Translations under genes and position numbers: made by a program | Assembly (NCBI GenBank): GCA_965365655.1 | Contig: CBDUCN010000019.1 | Location: 1-29,667, forward strand | Reading direction: 5' to 3' | DNA: 29,667 bases | From: JBFHNV01 sp965365655 | GTDB taxonomy: Bacteria; Pseudomonadota; Gammaproteobacteria; HK1 | The notes under the pieces: model-generated | What the model was told of the DNA's origin: nothing | What the model saw: the letters and a program-made list of their open reading frames with translations, nothing else | Database searches by the model: none | Shown: one piece after another, positions 8,049 to 16,675 of the stretch | Layout of the letters: each line of letters begins with the position of its first letter | Numbering within the stretch: position 1 is the first letter of the stretch

Positions 8049-8552
8049 ATGGCCCGACTCGAGATACTGCATTTCCCCGACCCGCGCCTGCGCAACCGGG
8101 CGCAGCCCGTGGACACCGTCGACGAGTCGGTGCGTCGCCTCGTCGACGACATGTTCCAGACCATGTACGACGCGCCGGGCATCGGGCTCGCGGCCATCCA
8201 GGTGAACGTGCCGAAACGGGTCATCACCATCGACGTGTCGGAGGACCGCAGCCAGCCCGTCGCGCTGGTGAACCCCGAGATCCTGGAGAGCCGGGGCAGC
8301 CTGTCCACGGAGGAGGGATGCCTGTCCGTGCCGGGCATCTACGACGTCGTCGAGCGCGCGGACTGGATCCGCTACCGGGCCGTGGACCTGGAGGGCGTGC
8401 CGTACGAGGCGCACGCGGAAGGGCTGCTCGCCGTGTGCATCCAGCACGAGATCGACCACCTCGACGGCCGCCTGTTCGTCGACTACCTGTCCCAGCTCAA
8501 GCGCCAGCGCATCCGCAAGAAGCTCGAGAAACAACAGCGGATGGCATCCTGA
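8049..8552 (+). CDS. def: Peptide deformylase
   Basis: Def removes the formyl group from the N-terminal methionine of nascent proteins and is a metalloenzyme. The 167-residue product carries all three family motifs: GIGLAAIQV (44-52), EGCLSVP (89-95) with metal ligand Cys91, and HEIDH (133-137) with ligands His133 and His137 and catalytic Glu134. The C-terminus is a basic helix, usual for type 1 gammaproteobacterial enzymes. It heads the plus-strand series def-fmt-rsmB and is followed by fmt after 25 nt, pairing the deformylating and formylating enzymes. The ATG at 8049 gives the standard length; no strong ribosome binding site is visible. Confidence 0.98.
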   Translation: MARLEILHFPDPRLRNRAQPVDTVDESVRRLVDDMFQTMYDAPGIGLAAIQVNVPKRVITIDVSEDRSQPVALVNPEILESRGSLSTEEGCLSVPGIYDVVERADWIRYRAVDLEGVPYEAHAEGLLAVCIQHEIDHLDGRLFVDYLSQLKRQRIRKKLEKQQRMAS

Positions 8553-8577
8553 CGCCCGGGTGCGGCCCGGGTCCGCC

Positions 8578-9534
8578 ATGCGTCTGAGCTTCGCCGGCAC
8601 CCCGCACTTCGCGGCGGTCATCCTCGACGCGCTGCTCTCCGCCGGACACCGCGTGGCCGCGGTGTACACGCAGCCGGACCGCCCCGCGGGACGCGGCCGC
8701 CGCACGCGCCCCGGCGCGGTCAAGACGCTGGCCCTGGCGCGCGGACTGGAGGTGCTGCAGCCGGCGACGTTCCGTGACCCGGCGGCGCTGGCGACGCTGC
8801 GCGCTCTCGAGTGCGACGTCATGGTGGTGGCCGCCTACGGCCTGATCCTGCCCGCGTCCGCGCTGGACGTCCCGACCCACGGCTGCATCAACGTCCACGC
8901 ATCGCTGCTTCCGCGCTGGCGCGGCGCCGCACCCGTGCAGCGCGCGATCCTGGCCGGCGACCGCGAGACGGGGGTGTGCATCATGCGCATGGAGGAAGGC
9001 CTGGACACGGGCCCGGTGCTCGCCTCGCGCCGCACGCCGATCGCCGCGGAGGACACCGCCGGCACGCTGCTCGAGCGCCTCGCGCACCTCGGCGCCGAAG
9101 CGCTGCTGGACGTGCTGCCGCGCCTGCCCGCGGCGCTCGCGGACGCCACGCCGCAGGACGACGCCGCCGCCTGCCACGCGCCGCGCATCGACAGGGCGGA
9201 GACCCGGCTGGCCTGGGCAGAGCCCGCGGCCGCGGTGGTACGGCGCATCCACGCGTTCAGCCCGGCGCCCGGCGCGTGGACCGATCTCCCCGACGCGCCT
9301 CCAGGCGCGCGCCAGCGCGAGACCCGGCTGCGGGTCCTGCGCGCGGCGCTCGAGCCCGGCGACGTGGCGGCACCGCCGGGCCGCGTCCTCGCGTCGGGCA
9401 GCGGCGGCTTCGTGGTCGCCTGCGGCGACGGCGCCGTGCGGCTGCTCGAGGTGCAGCCCGCCGGCGGCCGGCCGATGGATGCCGCGTCGTTCCTGAACTC
9501 GGGCCGGGTGCACACCGGCGACACGCTGCGATGA
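8578..9534 (+). CDS. fmt: Methionyl-tRNA formyltransferase
   Basis: Fmt transfers a formyl group from 10-formyl-tetrahydrofolate to Met-tRNA(fMet) for initiation. The 318-residue product starts MRLSFAGTPHFAAVILDALL. It shows the catalytic triad Asn105, His107 (INVHASLLPRWRGAAP) and Asp143 (GLDTG), plus the loop QPDRPAGRG typical of Fmt. The C-terminal OB-like domain ends VRLLEVQPAGGRPMDAASFL. The ATG at 8578 aligns with the family; an in-frame GTG at 8560 would add only six residues. Its stop overlaps the rsmB start (ATGA at 9531-9534). Confidence 0.97.
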   Translation: MRLSFAGTPHFAAVILDALLSAGHRVAAVYTQPDRPAGRGRRTRPGAVKTLALARGLEVLQPATFRDPAALATLRALECDVMVVAAYGLILPASALDVPTHGCINVHASLLPRWRGAAPVQRAILAGDRETGVCIMRMEEGLDTGPVLASRRTPIAAEDTAGTLLERLAHLGAEALLDVLPRLPAALADATPQDDAAACHAPRIDRAETRLAWAEPAAAVVRRIHAFSPAPGAWTDLPDAPPGARQRETRLRVLRAALEPGDVAAPPGRVLASGSGGFVVACGDGAVRLLEVQPAGGRPMDAASFLNSGRVHTGDTLR

Positions 9535-10844
9535 CGCCGCAGGGCGGCCGCGGCGCGGCGCTGACGGCGCTGGTCGCGACCGTGGTCGGGGAACGGCTGC
9601 TGGACGACGCCCTGGCGGAGCCGCTGTCCCGGTTGCCCGACGACCGGGAACGCGCGCTGGCGCGGGAGCTGGCGTTCGGAACGTGCCGCTTCTGGTTCCG
9701 CCTCGCGGCGATCCGCGACGACCTGCTGCAGCGCCCCCTGCGCACCCGGGACGCGGACGTCGGCGTGCTGATCGCGCTGGGCCTGTACCAGCTCGTCTAC
9801 TCGCGCATCCCGTCCCACGCCGCGGTGGCGCAGACCGTGGCGCTGACCGCACAGCTCGACAAGAGCTGGGCCCGCGGCCTCGTGAACGCGCTGCTGCGGC
9901 GCTTCGACCGCGAGCGCGACGCGCGGCTGCGCGCGGCGGACGAGGATCCGCAGGCGCTGCACGCCCACCCGTCGTGGCTGCTGCGCGCGCTGCGCGAGGC
10001 ATGGCCCGACGACTGGCAGTCGGTGGTCGCCGCCAACAACCGGCCGGGGCCCCTCACGCTGCGGGTCAACCGGCGACGGACGAGCCGCGACGCGTCACTG
10101 GCCGCCCTCGCCGCGCAGGGCGTGCCGGCCGAGCCTTGCACCTATTCTGCGGACGGCATCCGGCTCGCGGCCCCGCGGGACGTCGCCGCCATTCCCGGCT
10201 TCGCCGAGGGCGATCTGTCGGTGCAGGACGAGGCCTCGCAGCTCGCGTGCGGGCTGCTGGCTCCGGAGCCGGGGACGCGGCTGCTGGACGCCTGCGCCGC
10301 CCCCGGAGGCAAGCTCGCGCACCTGCTCGAGTGCACGCCAGGACTCGGCGGCGCGGTCGCCGTGGAGCGCGACCCCGGCCGCGTGCAGCGCCTGGAGCAG
10401 ACGCTGGACAGGCTGGGACTGTCCAGTGAGGCGAGCACGGTCGTCGCAGACGCCGCGGAGCCGGAGCGCTGGTGGGACGGGACGCCCTTCGACCGCATCC
10501 TGCTCGACGCCCCGTGCAGCGCCACCGGGGTGATCCGGCGCCACCCGGACATCAAGCTGCATCGCCGGGCGCAGGACCCGGCGGCCCGCGGCCGACTGCA
10601 AGGGCGGCTGCTGGAAGCCCTGTGGCCCCTGCTCGCCCGGGGAGGACGCCTGTTGTACGCTACCTGCTCGGTCATGCCCGACGAGAATGCAGCGCCGGTG
10701 AGGCGGTTCCTGTCCGCCACCGCGGATGCCGAGGCCCTGGCACCGGACGTGGCCTGGGGCAGAGCCACACCCCCCGGACGGCAGGTGCTCCCAGGCGACG
10801 CGGGCATGGACGGTTTCTACTATGCACTGCTCGCGAAGCGCTGA
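9531..10844 (+). CDS. rsmB: 16S rRNA (cytosine-967 C5)-methyltransferase RsmB
   Basis: RsmB (Sun/Fmu) methylates C967 of 16S rRNA using S-adenosylmethionine. The 437-residue product (E. coli: 429) has an N-terminal NusB-like helical domain and a C-terminal methyltransferase domain. The latter shows the SAM motif DACAAPGGK (253-261), DAPCSATGV with Cys329 and the catalytic TCS with Cys379 (LLYATCSVMPDEN). The ATG at 9531 overlaps the fmt stop by 4 nt, and the gene overlaps the start of the DUF4390 gene by 23 nt. The fmt-rsmB order is one of the most conserved in gammaproteobacteria. Confidence 0.97.
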   Translation: MTPQGGRGAALTALVATVVGERLLDDALAEPLSRLPDDRERALARELAFGTCRFWFRLAAIRDDLLQRPLRTRDADVGVLIALGLYQLVYSRIPSHAAVAQTVALTAQLDKSWARGLVNALLRRFDRERDARLRAADEDPQALHAHPSWLLRALREAWPDDWQSVVAANNRPGPLTLRVNRRRTSRDASLAALAAQGVPAEPCTYSADGIRLAAPRDVAAIPGFAEGDLSVQDEASQLACGLLAPEPGTRLLDACAAPGGKLAHLLECTPGLGGAVAVERDPGRVQRLEQTLDRLGLSSEASTVVADAAEPERWWDGTPFDRILLDAPCSATGVIRRHPDIKLHRRAQDPAARGRLQGRLLEALWPLLARGGRLLYATCSVMPDENAAPVRRFLSATADAEALAPDVAWGRATPPGRQVLPGDAGMDGFYYALLAKR

Positions 10845-11427
10845 CGCACGCGCCACGGCGGCCGCCGCCCCGGCGTGGGTGCAGGGCGCCGCCCTGCTCG
10901 TCCTGATGGCGCTGGGCACCGGCCCGCTCGCCGCCGGCGATCCGGGATTCAAGGTGCGCTCCGCGAGCACGCGGCTGGTGGCCGGCGTGCACCGGGTAGA
11001 CGCCCGAGTCGACTTCGATTTCAGCAGCGAGGCGCTGGAGGCGATGGAGAACGGGGTCGCGATCACGGTCTCGCTGCAGATGCAGGTGCTCGAGCTGAGC
11101 CGCCTGTGGGACGACGAGGTCGCCGAGGTCAGCGCGCGCTACCGCATCCAGGCCCACGCGCTGAGCCGCCAGTACCTCGTGAAGAACCTGAGCACCGGCG
11201 AGGTCAGCACCTACCGCGATTTCGAGGAGATGCGGGAGGCCATCGGCCGCCTTCGCGACTTTCCGCTGCTCGACGACCACGTGCTCGCGCCCGGCGAGCG
11301 CTACCGGGTCCGCCTGCGCGCCACGCTGGACATCGAGTCCCTGCCGACCCCGCTCAGGCTGCTGGCCTGGTTCAAGCCGTCCTGGCGCCTGTCCAGCGAC
11401 TGGTTCACATGGGCGCTCGCGCGCTGA
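10822..11427 (+). CDS. DUF4390-type exported protein encoded between rsmB and ntrY
   Basis: This 201-residue protein of unknown function has an N-terminal hydrophobic segment (about 21-38, AALLVLMALGTGPLAAG), a likely signal peptide or anchor, so most of it should be periplasmic. The rest looks beta-rich, with VHRVDARVDFDFSSEALEAM and an RYRVRLRATLDIESLPTPLRL stretch ending WFKPSWRLSSDWFTWALAR. This resembles the DUF4390 family, usually encoded directly upstream of an NtrY-like kinase. The assignment is from remembered family features and context. The ATG at 10822 lies inside the end of rsmB (23-nt overlap), and the gene overlaps ntrY by 19 nt. Such coupling suggests it works with the kinase, for example as a periplasmic input partner, but this is an inference. 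Confidence 0.85.
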   Translation: MHCSRSADARATAAAAPAWVQGAALLVLMALGTGPLAAGDPGFKVRSASTRLVAGVHRVDARVDFDFSSEALEAMENGVAITVSLQMQVLELSRLWDDEVAEVSARYRIQAHALSRQYLVKNLSTGEVSTYRDFEEMREAIGRLRDFPLLDDHVLAPGERYRVRLRATLDIESLPTPLRLLAWFKPSWRLSSDWFTWALAR

Positions 11428-13583
11428 CCCGCCGCCTGGGCGGCCTCGGCCCGATCCTGGGCCTGGTCGCGCTGCTGCTCGTGTCGCTCTCGCTGATGAG
11501 CGACGCCACCGAGGATTCCGCGCGCTTCGGCGAGCTCTACGGATGGCTGCTGACGGCCAACGCGCTGGGTCTGGTGCTGCTGTGCGGGCTCATCGTGTTC
11601 AACCTGCTGCGCCTGGTGCGGCAGATGCGCGCCAGGCACGCCGGCGCCCGGCTGACCGCGCGGCTGGTGATCGTGTTCGCGATCCTCGCCGTGACGCCGG
11701 TGGTGGTGGTCTATCACTTCTCCCTGAAGTTCCTGCACGACGGCATCGACAGCTGGTTCGACGTGCGCATCGAGAAGGCGCTGGAGGACGCCATCGAGCT
11801 CGGGCGCACGGCGCTCGGCATCCGCATGCGCGAACACCTCAAGCAGACCCAGCTCATGGCCACCGCGATCGCCGAGGTGCAGAGCACCGGCGCCACCGCG
11901 ACCGCGGTCGACAACGCGCGGCGCCTGAGCGGCGCGTCGGAGCTCACGCTGCTCGGGCCCGGCGGGCAGATCCTCGCGACCAGCAGCGACGAGCCCACGT
12001 CGGTGGTGCCGAACCGGCCCAGCGAGACCACGCTGCTGCAGGTCAAGCAGTCACAGAGCTACATCGGCCTGGACCCGATCGGCGACGAGGGGTTGTTCAT
12101 CCGCGTCGTGGTGTCCCTGCCGACGATGACCTCCACCGAGGGCCTGCTCGTGCAGGCGCTGTTCCCGGTTCCGGAGAAGATGAACACCCTGGCCGACAGC
12201 GTGGAGAACGCGTACGCGAAGTACCGGGAGCTGGCCTACCTGCGCACGCCGCTGAAGGCGAGCTTCACGCTCACGCTGTCGCTGGTGCTGGTGCTCACGC
12301 TGCTCACGGCGCTGTGGGCGGCGTTCTACTCCGCCCGGCGCATGGTCGCGCCGCTGCGGGGGCTGGCCGAGGGCACGCGCGCGGTGGCGGGCGGCGATCT
12401 CGAGACCCAGGTGCCGCCGGCCGGCGACGACGAGCTGGGCTTCCTCCTCGAGTCCTTCAACGACATGACCCGCCGGCTGAAGCTCGCGCGCGACGAGACC
12501 CGGGCCAGCCAGCGCGAGGTGGAGGCCCAGCGTGCCTACCTGGAGGCCGTGCTCGCGCGGCTGTCCACGGGGGTGATCACGCTGGACGACGAGCACCGGG
12601 TGTTCACCTGCAATGCCGCGGGAGCGCAGATCCTCGGCGTCGGGCGCGAAGCCCTGGTGGGCCGGCCGCTGGAAGACGCCGCCCGGCAAGGGCCCGGGCT
12701 CGAGCCGTTCGTGCAGGCTGCGCTGGAGGTCGCGGACCTCAGCGACGCGCGCCGCGAGGTGACCCTGGACCGCGGCCAGGGCGTGCGCATCCTGACCCTC
12801 GGCGGCGCACCGCTGCAGTCCTCCGCGGGGCACGTGCTGGTCTTCGACGACATCACGGCCCTCGTGCAGGCGCAGCGCGAGGCGGCGTGGTCGGAGGTGG
12901 CCCGCCGCCTCGCACACGAGATCAAGAACCCGCTGACGCCCATCCAGCTCTCCGCGGAACGGGTGCGGCACAAGTACCTGGAGCGCATGCAGGGCGCCGA
13001 GCGCGAGACCCTGGACCGCCTCACGCGCACCATCGTGCAGCAGGTGGAGGCCATGAAGACCATGGTCAACGCGTTCTCGGAGTACGCTCGCAGCCCGGTC
13101 ATGCAGCCGAGGCGGCTGGACATCAACGATCTGGTGCGCGACGTCGCGGAGCTCTACCGGGACGACAACACGGGCGACCGGGTGACGGTGCGGGCGGGCG
13201 CGGCCCTGCCGCGGGTGGAGGCCGACCCGGACCGGCTCCGCCAGGTGCTCCACAACCTGATCAAGAACGCGCTCGAGGCCGGCACGGCGGTCCGGGTCAC
13301 GCTGACCACCCGGCGCTCGCCGGACGGCGACGCGGTGGAGCTGGAGGTGAGTGATAATGGACCAGGTTTTCCCGCGGAGCTGGTGCCCCGCATCTTCGAG
13401 CCCTACGTCACCTCGAAGGCGCGCGGCAGCGGACTCGGCCTCGCCATCGTGAAGAAGATCGCCGAGGAACACGGTGGCGGCGTGCGGGCCGAGAACCTTC
13501 AGGCCGGGGGTGCGCGAGTGGTCGTCGTACTGCCCGCGTTGCCTGCGGGTGCAACACCGTCCGAACAGCGCGAGGCCGTATGA
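11409..13583 (+). CDS. ntrY: NtrY-like membrane sensor histidine kinase
   Basis: This is the sensor of the NtrY/NtrX two-component system. The 724-residue product has three N-terminal membrane segments (about 13-30, 43-63 and 77-96), a periplasmic or extracytoplasmic sensor part, a fourth membrane segment (285-308), a HAMP linker (about 309-360) and a PAS domain (STGVITLDDEHRVFTCNAAG). The kinase core has phospho-acceptor His503 in AHEIKNPLTPIQLSAERV, N-box Asn620 (NLIKNALEAG), DNGPGFP with Asp649, and GSGLGLAIVKKI. All catalytic motifs look intact. The ATG at 11409 lies in the end of the DUF4390 gene, and the stop overlaps the ntrX start by 4 nt. Known homologues respond to redox or nitrogen cues; the signal here is unknown. 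Confidence 0.95.
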   Translation: MGARALTRRLGGLGPILGLVALLLVSLSLMSDATEDSARFGELYGWLLTANALGLVLLCGLIVFNLLRLVRQMRARHAGARLTARLVIVFAILAVTPVVVVYHFSLKFLHDGIDSWFDVRIEKALEDAIELGRTALGIRMREHLKQTQLMATAIAEVQSTGATATAVDNARRLSGASELTLLGPGGQILATSSDEPTSVVPNRPSETTLLQVKQSQSYIGLDPIGDEGLFIRVVVSLPTMTSTEGLLVQALFPVPEKMNTLADSVENAYAKYRELAYLRTPLKASFTLTLSLVLVLTLLTALWAAFYSARRMVAPLRGLAEGTRAVAGGDLETQVPPAGDDELGFLLESFNDMTRRLKLARDETRASQREVEAQRAYLEAVLARLSTGVITLDDEHRVFTCNAAGAQILGVGREALVGRPLEDAARQGPGLEPFVQAALEVADLSDARREVTLDRGQGVRILTLGGAPLQSSAGHVLVFDDITALVQAQREAAWSEVARRLAHEIKNPLTPIQLSAERVRHKYLERMQGAERETLDRLTRTIVQQVEAMKTMVNAFSEYARSPVMQPRRLDINDLVRDVAELYRDDNTGDRVTVRAGAALPRVEADPDRLRQVLHNLIKNALEAGTAVRVTLTTRRSPDGDAVELEVSDNGPGFPAELVPRIFEPYVTSKARGSGLGLAIVKKIAEEHGGGVRAENLQAGGARVVVVLPALPAGATPSEQREAV

Positions 13584-14950
13584 GCGCGCCCTACATCCTG
13601 GTCGTGGACGACGAGCCCGACATCCGCGAGCTGGTCAAGGAGATCCTCGAGGACGAGGGCATGGAGGTGTCCGTCGCCGAGCACGCACAGGCCGCGCGCG
13701 ACGCGCGCCGGGCCCGCAAGCCGGATCTCGTGCTGCTCGACATCTGGATGCCCGACACGGACGGCATCAGCCTGCTGCGCGAGTGGAGCGGCGAGGACGG
13801 CCTGGACACGCCCGTCATCATGATGTCGGGACACGGCACGGTGGAGACGGCGGTGGAGGCAACACGCCTCGGCGCCTACGACTTCATCGAGAAGCCGCTG
13901 TCCATGGCCAAGCTGCTGCTGTCGGTGCGCCACGGCCTCGAGCACGACAAGCTCCGGCAGGAGAACATCGGCCTCAAGCGCGAGATCCCCAGCCAGGTCG
14001 AGCCTCTGGGCCGCAGCTCGCTGATGATGGCGCTGCGCGAGCAGGCGCGGCGCATCGCGCGCCACGACACCGCGGTGCTGATCTCCGGAGAGTCGGGCAG
14101 CGGCAAGGCCGTGCTGGCGCGCTACATCCACGAGCACAGCGCACGCCGCGGCGCCCCGTTCGTACGGGTGCCGGTATCCGGACTCACGAACGCGCGCTCG
14201 GCGGCGGAGCTGTTCGGCTCGGAGGACGGCGACCGGGTGCACTTCGGCTCGCTGGAGCAGTCGAACGGCGGCACCCTGTTCCTCGAGGACATCATCGACA
14301 TGGACCTCGAGGTGCAGGCGCGCCTGCTGAGCGCGCTGACCCAGCGCGCATTCGTGCGCGTGGGCGGCGTGGACCCCGTTCCCATCGACGTGCGCATCAT
14401 CGCCGGCACCAGTCGCGACGCGGAGCAGGCCGTGCGCTCCGGGAGGCTGCGCGACGACCTCTACTACCACCTCAACGTGGTGCCGCTGGAGGTGCCGCCG
14501 CTGCGCGATCACCGGGAGGACGTGCCCGAGCTCGTGGAGCACTTCGTCGCCTGGCTGGTGGACGTGCAGAACCTGCCGTACCGCCGCCTGGGCATCGCGG
14601 CCCAGAACCGCCTTCGCCACTACTCGTGGCCCGGCAACGTGCGCGAGCTGAAGAACGTGGTGCAGCGCCTGCTGATTCTCGCGAGCGGCGAGGAGGTTCA
14701 GCCGGACGAGGTGGATGCCGCGCTGGGCAGGCCGGCAACCGCCGCGCAGGGCGTGGTCGAGGCCGACTTCGACCTGCCGCTGAAGGAGGCGCGCGAGCGC
14801 TTCGAGCGGCGCTACCTGGAGCAGAAGATCCGCGAGGAGCACGGCAACATCAGCCGTGTCGCCGAGCGCGTGGGCGTGGAGCGCACGCACCTGTACCGCA
14901 AGTTCAAGTCGCTGAAGCTGGATCCCAAGCGCGTGCTGGTCGAGGATTGA
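13580..14950 (+). CDS. ntrX: NtrX-like response regulator with degenerate AAA+ domain
   Basis: The 456-residue product has a receiver domain with phospho-acceptor Asp54 (acidic pocket Asp10/Asp11, Lys105), a sigma-54 activator-type AAA+ domain (about 140-370) and a Fis-type helix-turn-helix (HGNISRVAERVGVERTHLYR, 421-440). The AAA+ domain is altered. The sigma-54 contact loop GAFTGA, expected after ELFG, is replaced by SEDGDRVHFG (214-223). Walker A reads GESGSGKAV, with Ala where Glu is usual, and Walker B reads FLEDIID instead of the usual FLDEIGD. DNA binding and phosphorylation should be intact, but activation of sigma-54 RNA polymerase is doubtful. NtrX members lacking GAFTGA are known and can act with sigma-70 promoters. 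It is coupled to ntrY; a 131-bp gap then precedes trkA. Confidence 0.94.
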   Translation: MSAPYILVVDDEPDIRELVKEILEDEGMEVSVAEHAQAARDARRARKPDLVLLDIWMPDTDGISLLREWSGEDGLDTPVIMMSGHGTVETAVEATRLGAYDFIEKPLSMAKLLLSVRHGLEHDKLRQENIGLKREIPSQVEPLGRSSLMMALREQARRIARHDTAVLISGESGSGKAVLARYIHEHSARRGAPFVRVPVSGLTNARSAAELFGSEDGDRVHFGSLEQSNGGTLFLEDIIDMDLEVQARLLSALTQRAFVRVGGVDPVPIDVRIIAGTSRDAEQAVRSGRLRDDLYYHLNVVPLEVPPLRDHREDVPELVEHFVAWLVDVQNLPYRRLGIAAQNRLRHYSWPGNVRELKNVVQRLLILASGEEVQPDEVDAALGRPATAAQGVVEADFDLPLKEARERFERRYLEQKIREEHGNISRVAERVGVERTHLYRKFKSLKLDPKRVLVED

Positions 14951-15081
14951 CGGACCGTGATTCCTGCACCCTGCCCGCCCGGCGAAGGTCTCGCGGCCAC
15001 CGGCGACGACCTCACGAGCGCTGAGCACGCCGGCGCCGCCGCGCGCCGGCTCGTCCCCGGAAACGCGAAGCTGCGCACGCC

Positions 15082-16455
15082 ATGAAGATCATCATCCTCG
15101 GCGCGGGACAGGTCGGAACCTCGGTGGCCAACACCCTGGCCAGCGAGCCCAACGACATCACGGTCGTCGATCTGAACGCGGACAGCCTGCGCGAGATGCA
15201 GGATCACCTGGATCTGCGCACGGTGGTGGGCCACGCGTCGCACCCGTCCGTGCTGCGGCGCGCGGGCGCCGAGGACGCCGACATGGTGCTCGCGGTCACC
15301 AACTCCGACGAGACCAACATGGTCGCGTGCCAGGTGGCCTACACGCTGTTCCACACCCCGACCAAGATCGCACGCGTGCGCTCGCAGGAATACCTCGGCG
15401 CGGCCGGCCTGTTCGCGCAGGACGCGCTGCCGGTGGACGTGATCATCAGCCCGGAGCAGCTGGTGGTCGAATACATCGAGCGCCTCATCAGGACTCCCGG
15501 CGCACTGCAGGTGATGGACTTCGCGGAGGGGCGGGTGCGCCTCGTCGGCGTGAAGAGCTCCATCGACGGACCGCTGTCGGGGCACGCGCTGTCGGAGCTT
15601 CCGACCGTGCTTCCGGGCGTCGAGACCCGGGTCGCGGCCGTCTACCGGCGCGGCCGGGGCATCACGGCGGACGGCGCGACCCGTATCGAGCCGGACGACG
15701 AGGTCTTCTTCGTGTCCTCCGCGCGCGATTCGCAGAAGCTGATGAGCGAGCTCAGTCGCCACGACGGCCCGTCGAAGCGGCTCATCATCGCGGGCGGCGG
15801 AAACATCGGCCTGCGCCTCGCGGGCAAGCTCGAGCGCGAGTTCAACGTGAAGATCATCGAGTTCAGCCAGCGCCGCGCCGAGGCGATGTCGCGCGTGCTG
15901 GACAAGGCCATCGTGCTGCGCGGGGACGCCGCCGACGAGGGCCTGCTGCGCGAGGAGAACATCGACAACACCGACGTGTTCTGCGCGGTGACCAACGACG
16001 AGCAGGTGAACATCCTCTCGGCGATGCTGGCCAAGCGCATGGGCGCGCGCAAGGTGATGGCGCTGATCAACCGCGGCGCCTACGTGGACCTGGTGCAGAG
16101 CAGCGTCATCGACATCGCCATCTCTCCGCAGCAGGCCACGATCGGCAGCCTGCTCGCGCACGTGCGCCGCGGCGACGTGGCCGCGGTGCACTCGCTTCGC
16201 CGGGGCGCCGCAGAGGCGATCGAGGCGGTCGCGCACGGCGACGCCCGCACGTCCAAGGTCGTGGGGCGCCGGGTCGACGAGATCCGGCTGCCGCGGGGCG
16301 CCACGATCGACGCGCTGGTGCGCGGCGAGCAGGTGATCATGGCCCACCACGACACGCGCATCGAGGCGGACGACCACGTGATCCTGTTCCTCAGCGACAA
16401 GTCCCGGATCGGAGAGGTCGAGAAGCTGTTCCAGGTCGGGGTGACCTTCCTTTGA
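15082..16455 (+). CDS. trkA: Trk potassium uptake regulator TrkA
   Basis: TrkA is the cytoplasmic NAD(H)-binding ring that gates the TrkH/TrkG potassium channel. The 457-residue product is a tandem duplication: RCK_N Rossmann domain (GAGQVG, 7-12), RCK_C domain, then a second RCK_N (GGGNIG, 238-243) and RCK_C ending LFLSDKSRIGEVEKLFQVG. This two-repeat form is the gammaproteobacterial type. The ATG at 15082 matches the family N-terminus MKIIILGAGQVG. The 131-bp gap from ntrX contains an 8-bp hairpin (15029-15050) but no clear promoter boxes. Its partner gene trkH follows after 220 bp. Confidence 0.97.
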   Translation: MKIIILGAGQVGTSVANTLASEPNDITVVDLNADSLREMQDHLDLRTVVGHASHPSVLRRAGAEDADMVLAVTNSDETNMVACQVAYTLFHTPTKIARVRSQEYLGAAGLFAQDALPVDVIISPEQLVVEYIERLIRTPGALQVMDFAEGRVRLVGVKSSIDGPLSGHALSELPTVLPGVETRVAAVYRRGRGITADGATRIEPDDEVFFVSSARDSQKLMSELSRHDGPSKRLIIAGGGNIGLRLAGKLEREFNVKIIEFSQRRAEAMSRVLDKAIVLRGDAADEGLLREENIDNTDVFCAVTNDEQVNILSAMLAKRMGARKVMALINRGAYVDLVQSSVIDIAISPQQATIGSLLAHVRRGDVAAVHSLRRGAAEAIEAVAHGDARTSKVVGRRVDEIRLPRGATIDALVRGEQVIMAHHDTRIEADDHVILFLSDKSRIGEVEKLFQVGVTFL

Positions 16456-16675
16456 CCGGCACGCGCGCCGCGCGCGGTCGGCTCACGGGCCGCGGCGTCC
16501 GCCGGACCCTGCGGCCGCATGGTCGTTGCCGTGCCGCGTCGCGGCGCGCGGGATCCGGCGCGGCAAAGGCCCGGCCTCGCGGGCGCCTGCCCGCGGGCCC
16601 GACGGCGGCGCGCCCCGGCGCCACACGCGCGCGCGCGTCGCGCGTCGCGGTACACCGGCGCGCCGACCTGACGTG

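Noticed and set aside
8570..8577. GTG at 8560 as the fmt start instead of ATG at 8578
   Set aside because: It would add only six residues not found in the family; the ATG at 8578 aligns with the known N-terminus.
15029..15050. 8-bp hairpin (GCCGGCGC/GCGCCGGC, 6-nt loop) between ntrX and trkA as a terminator
   Set aside because: No T-run follows, and an 8-bp GC-only stem is not surprising in a 131-bp gap of this composition, so I did not list it as a feature.
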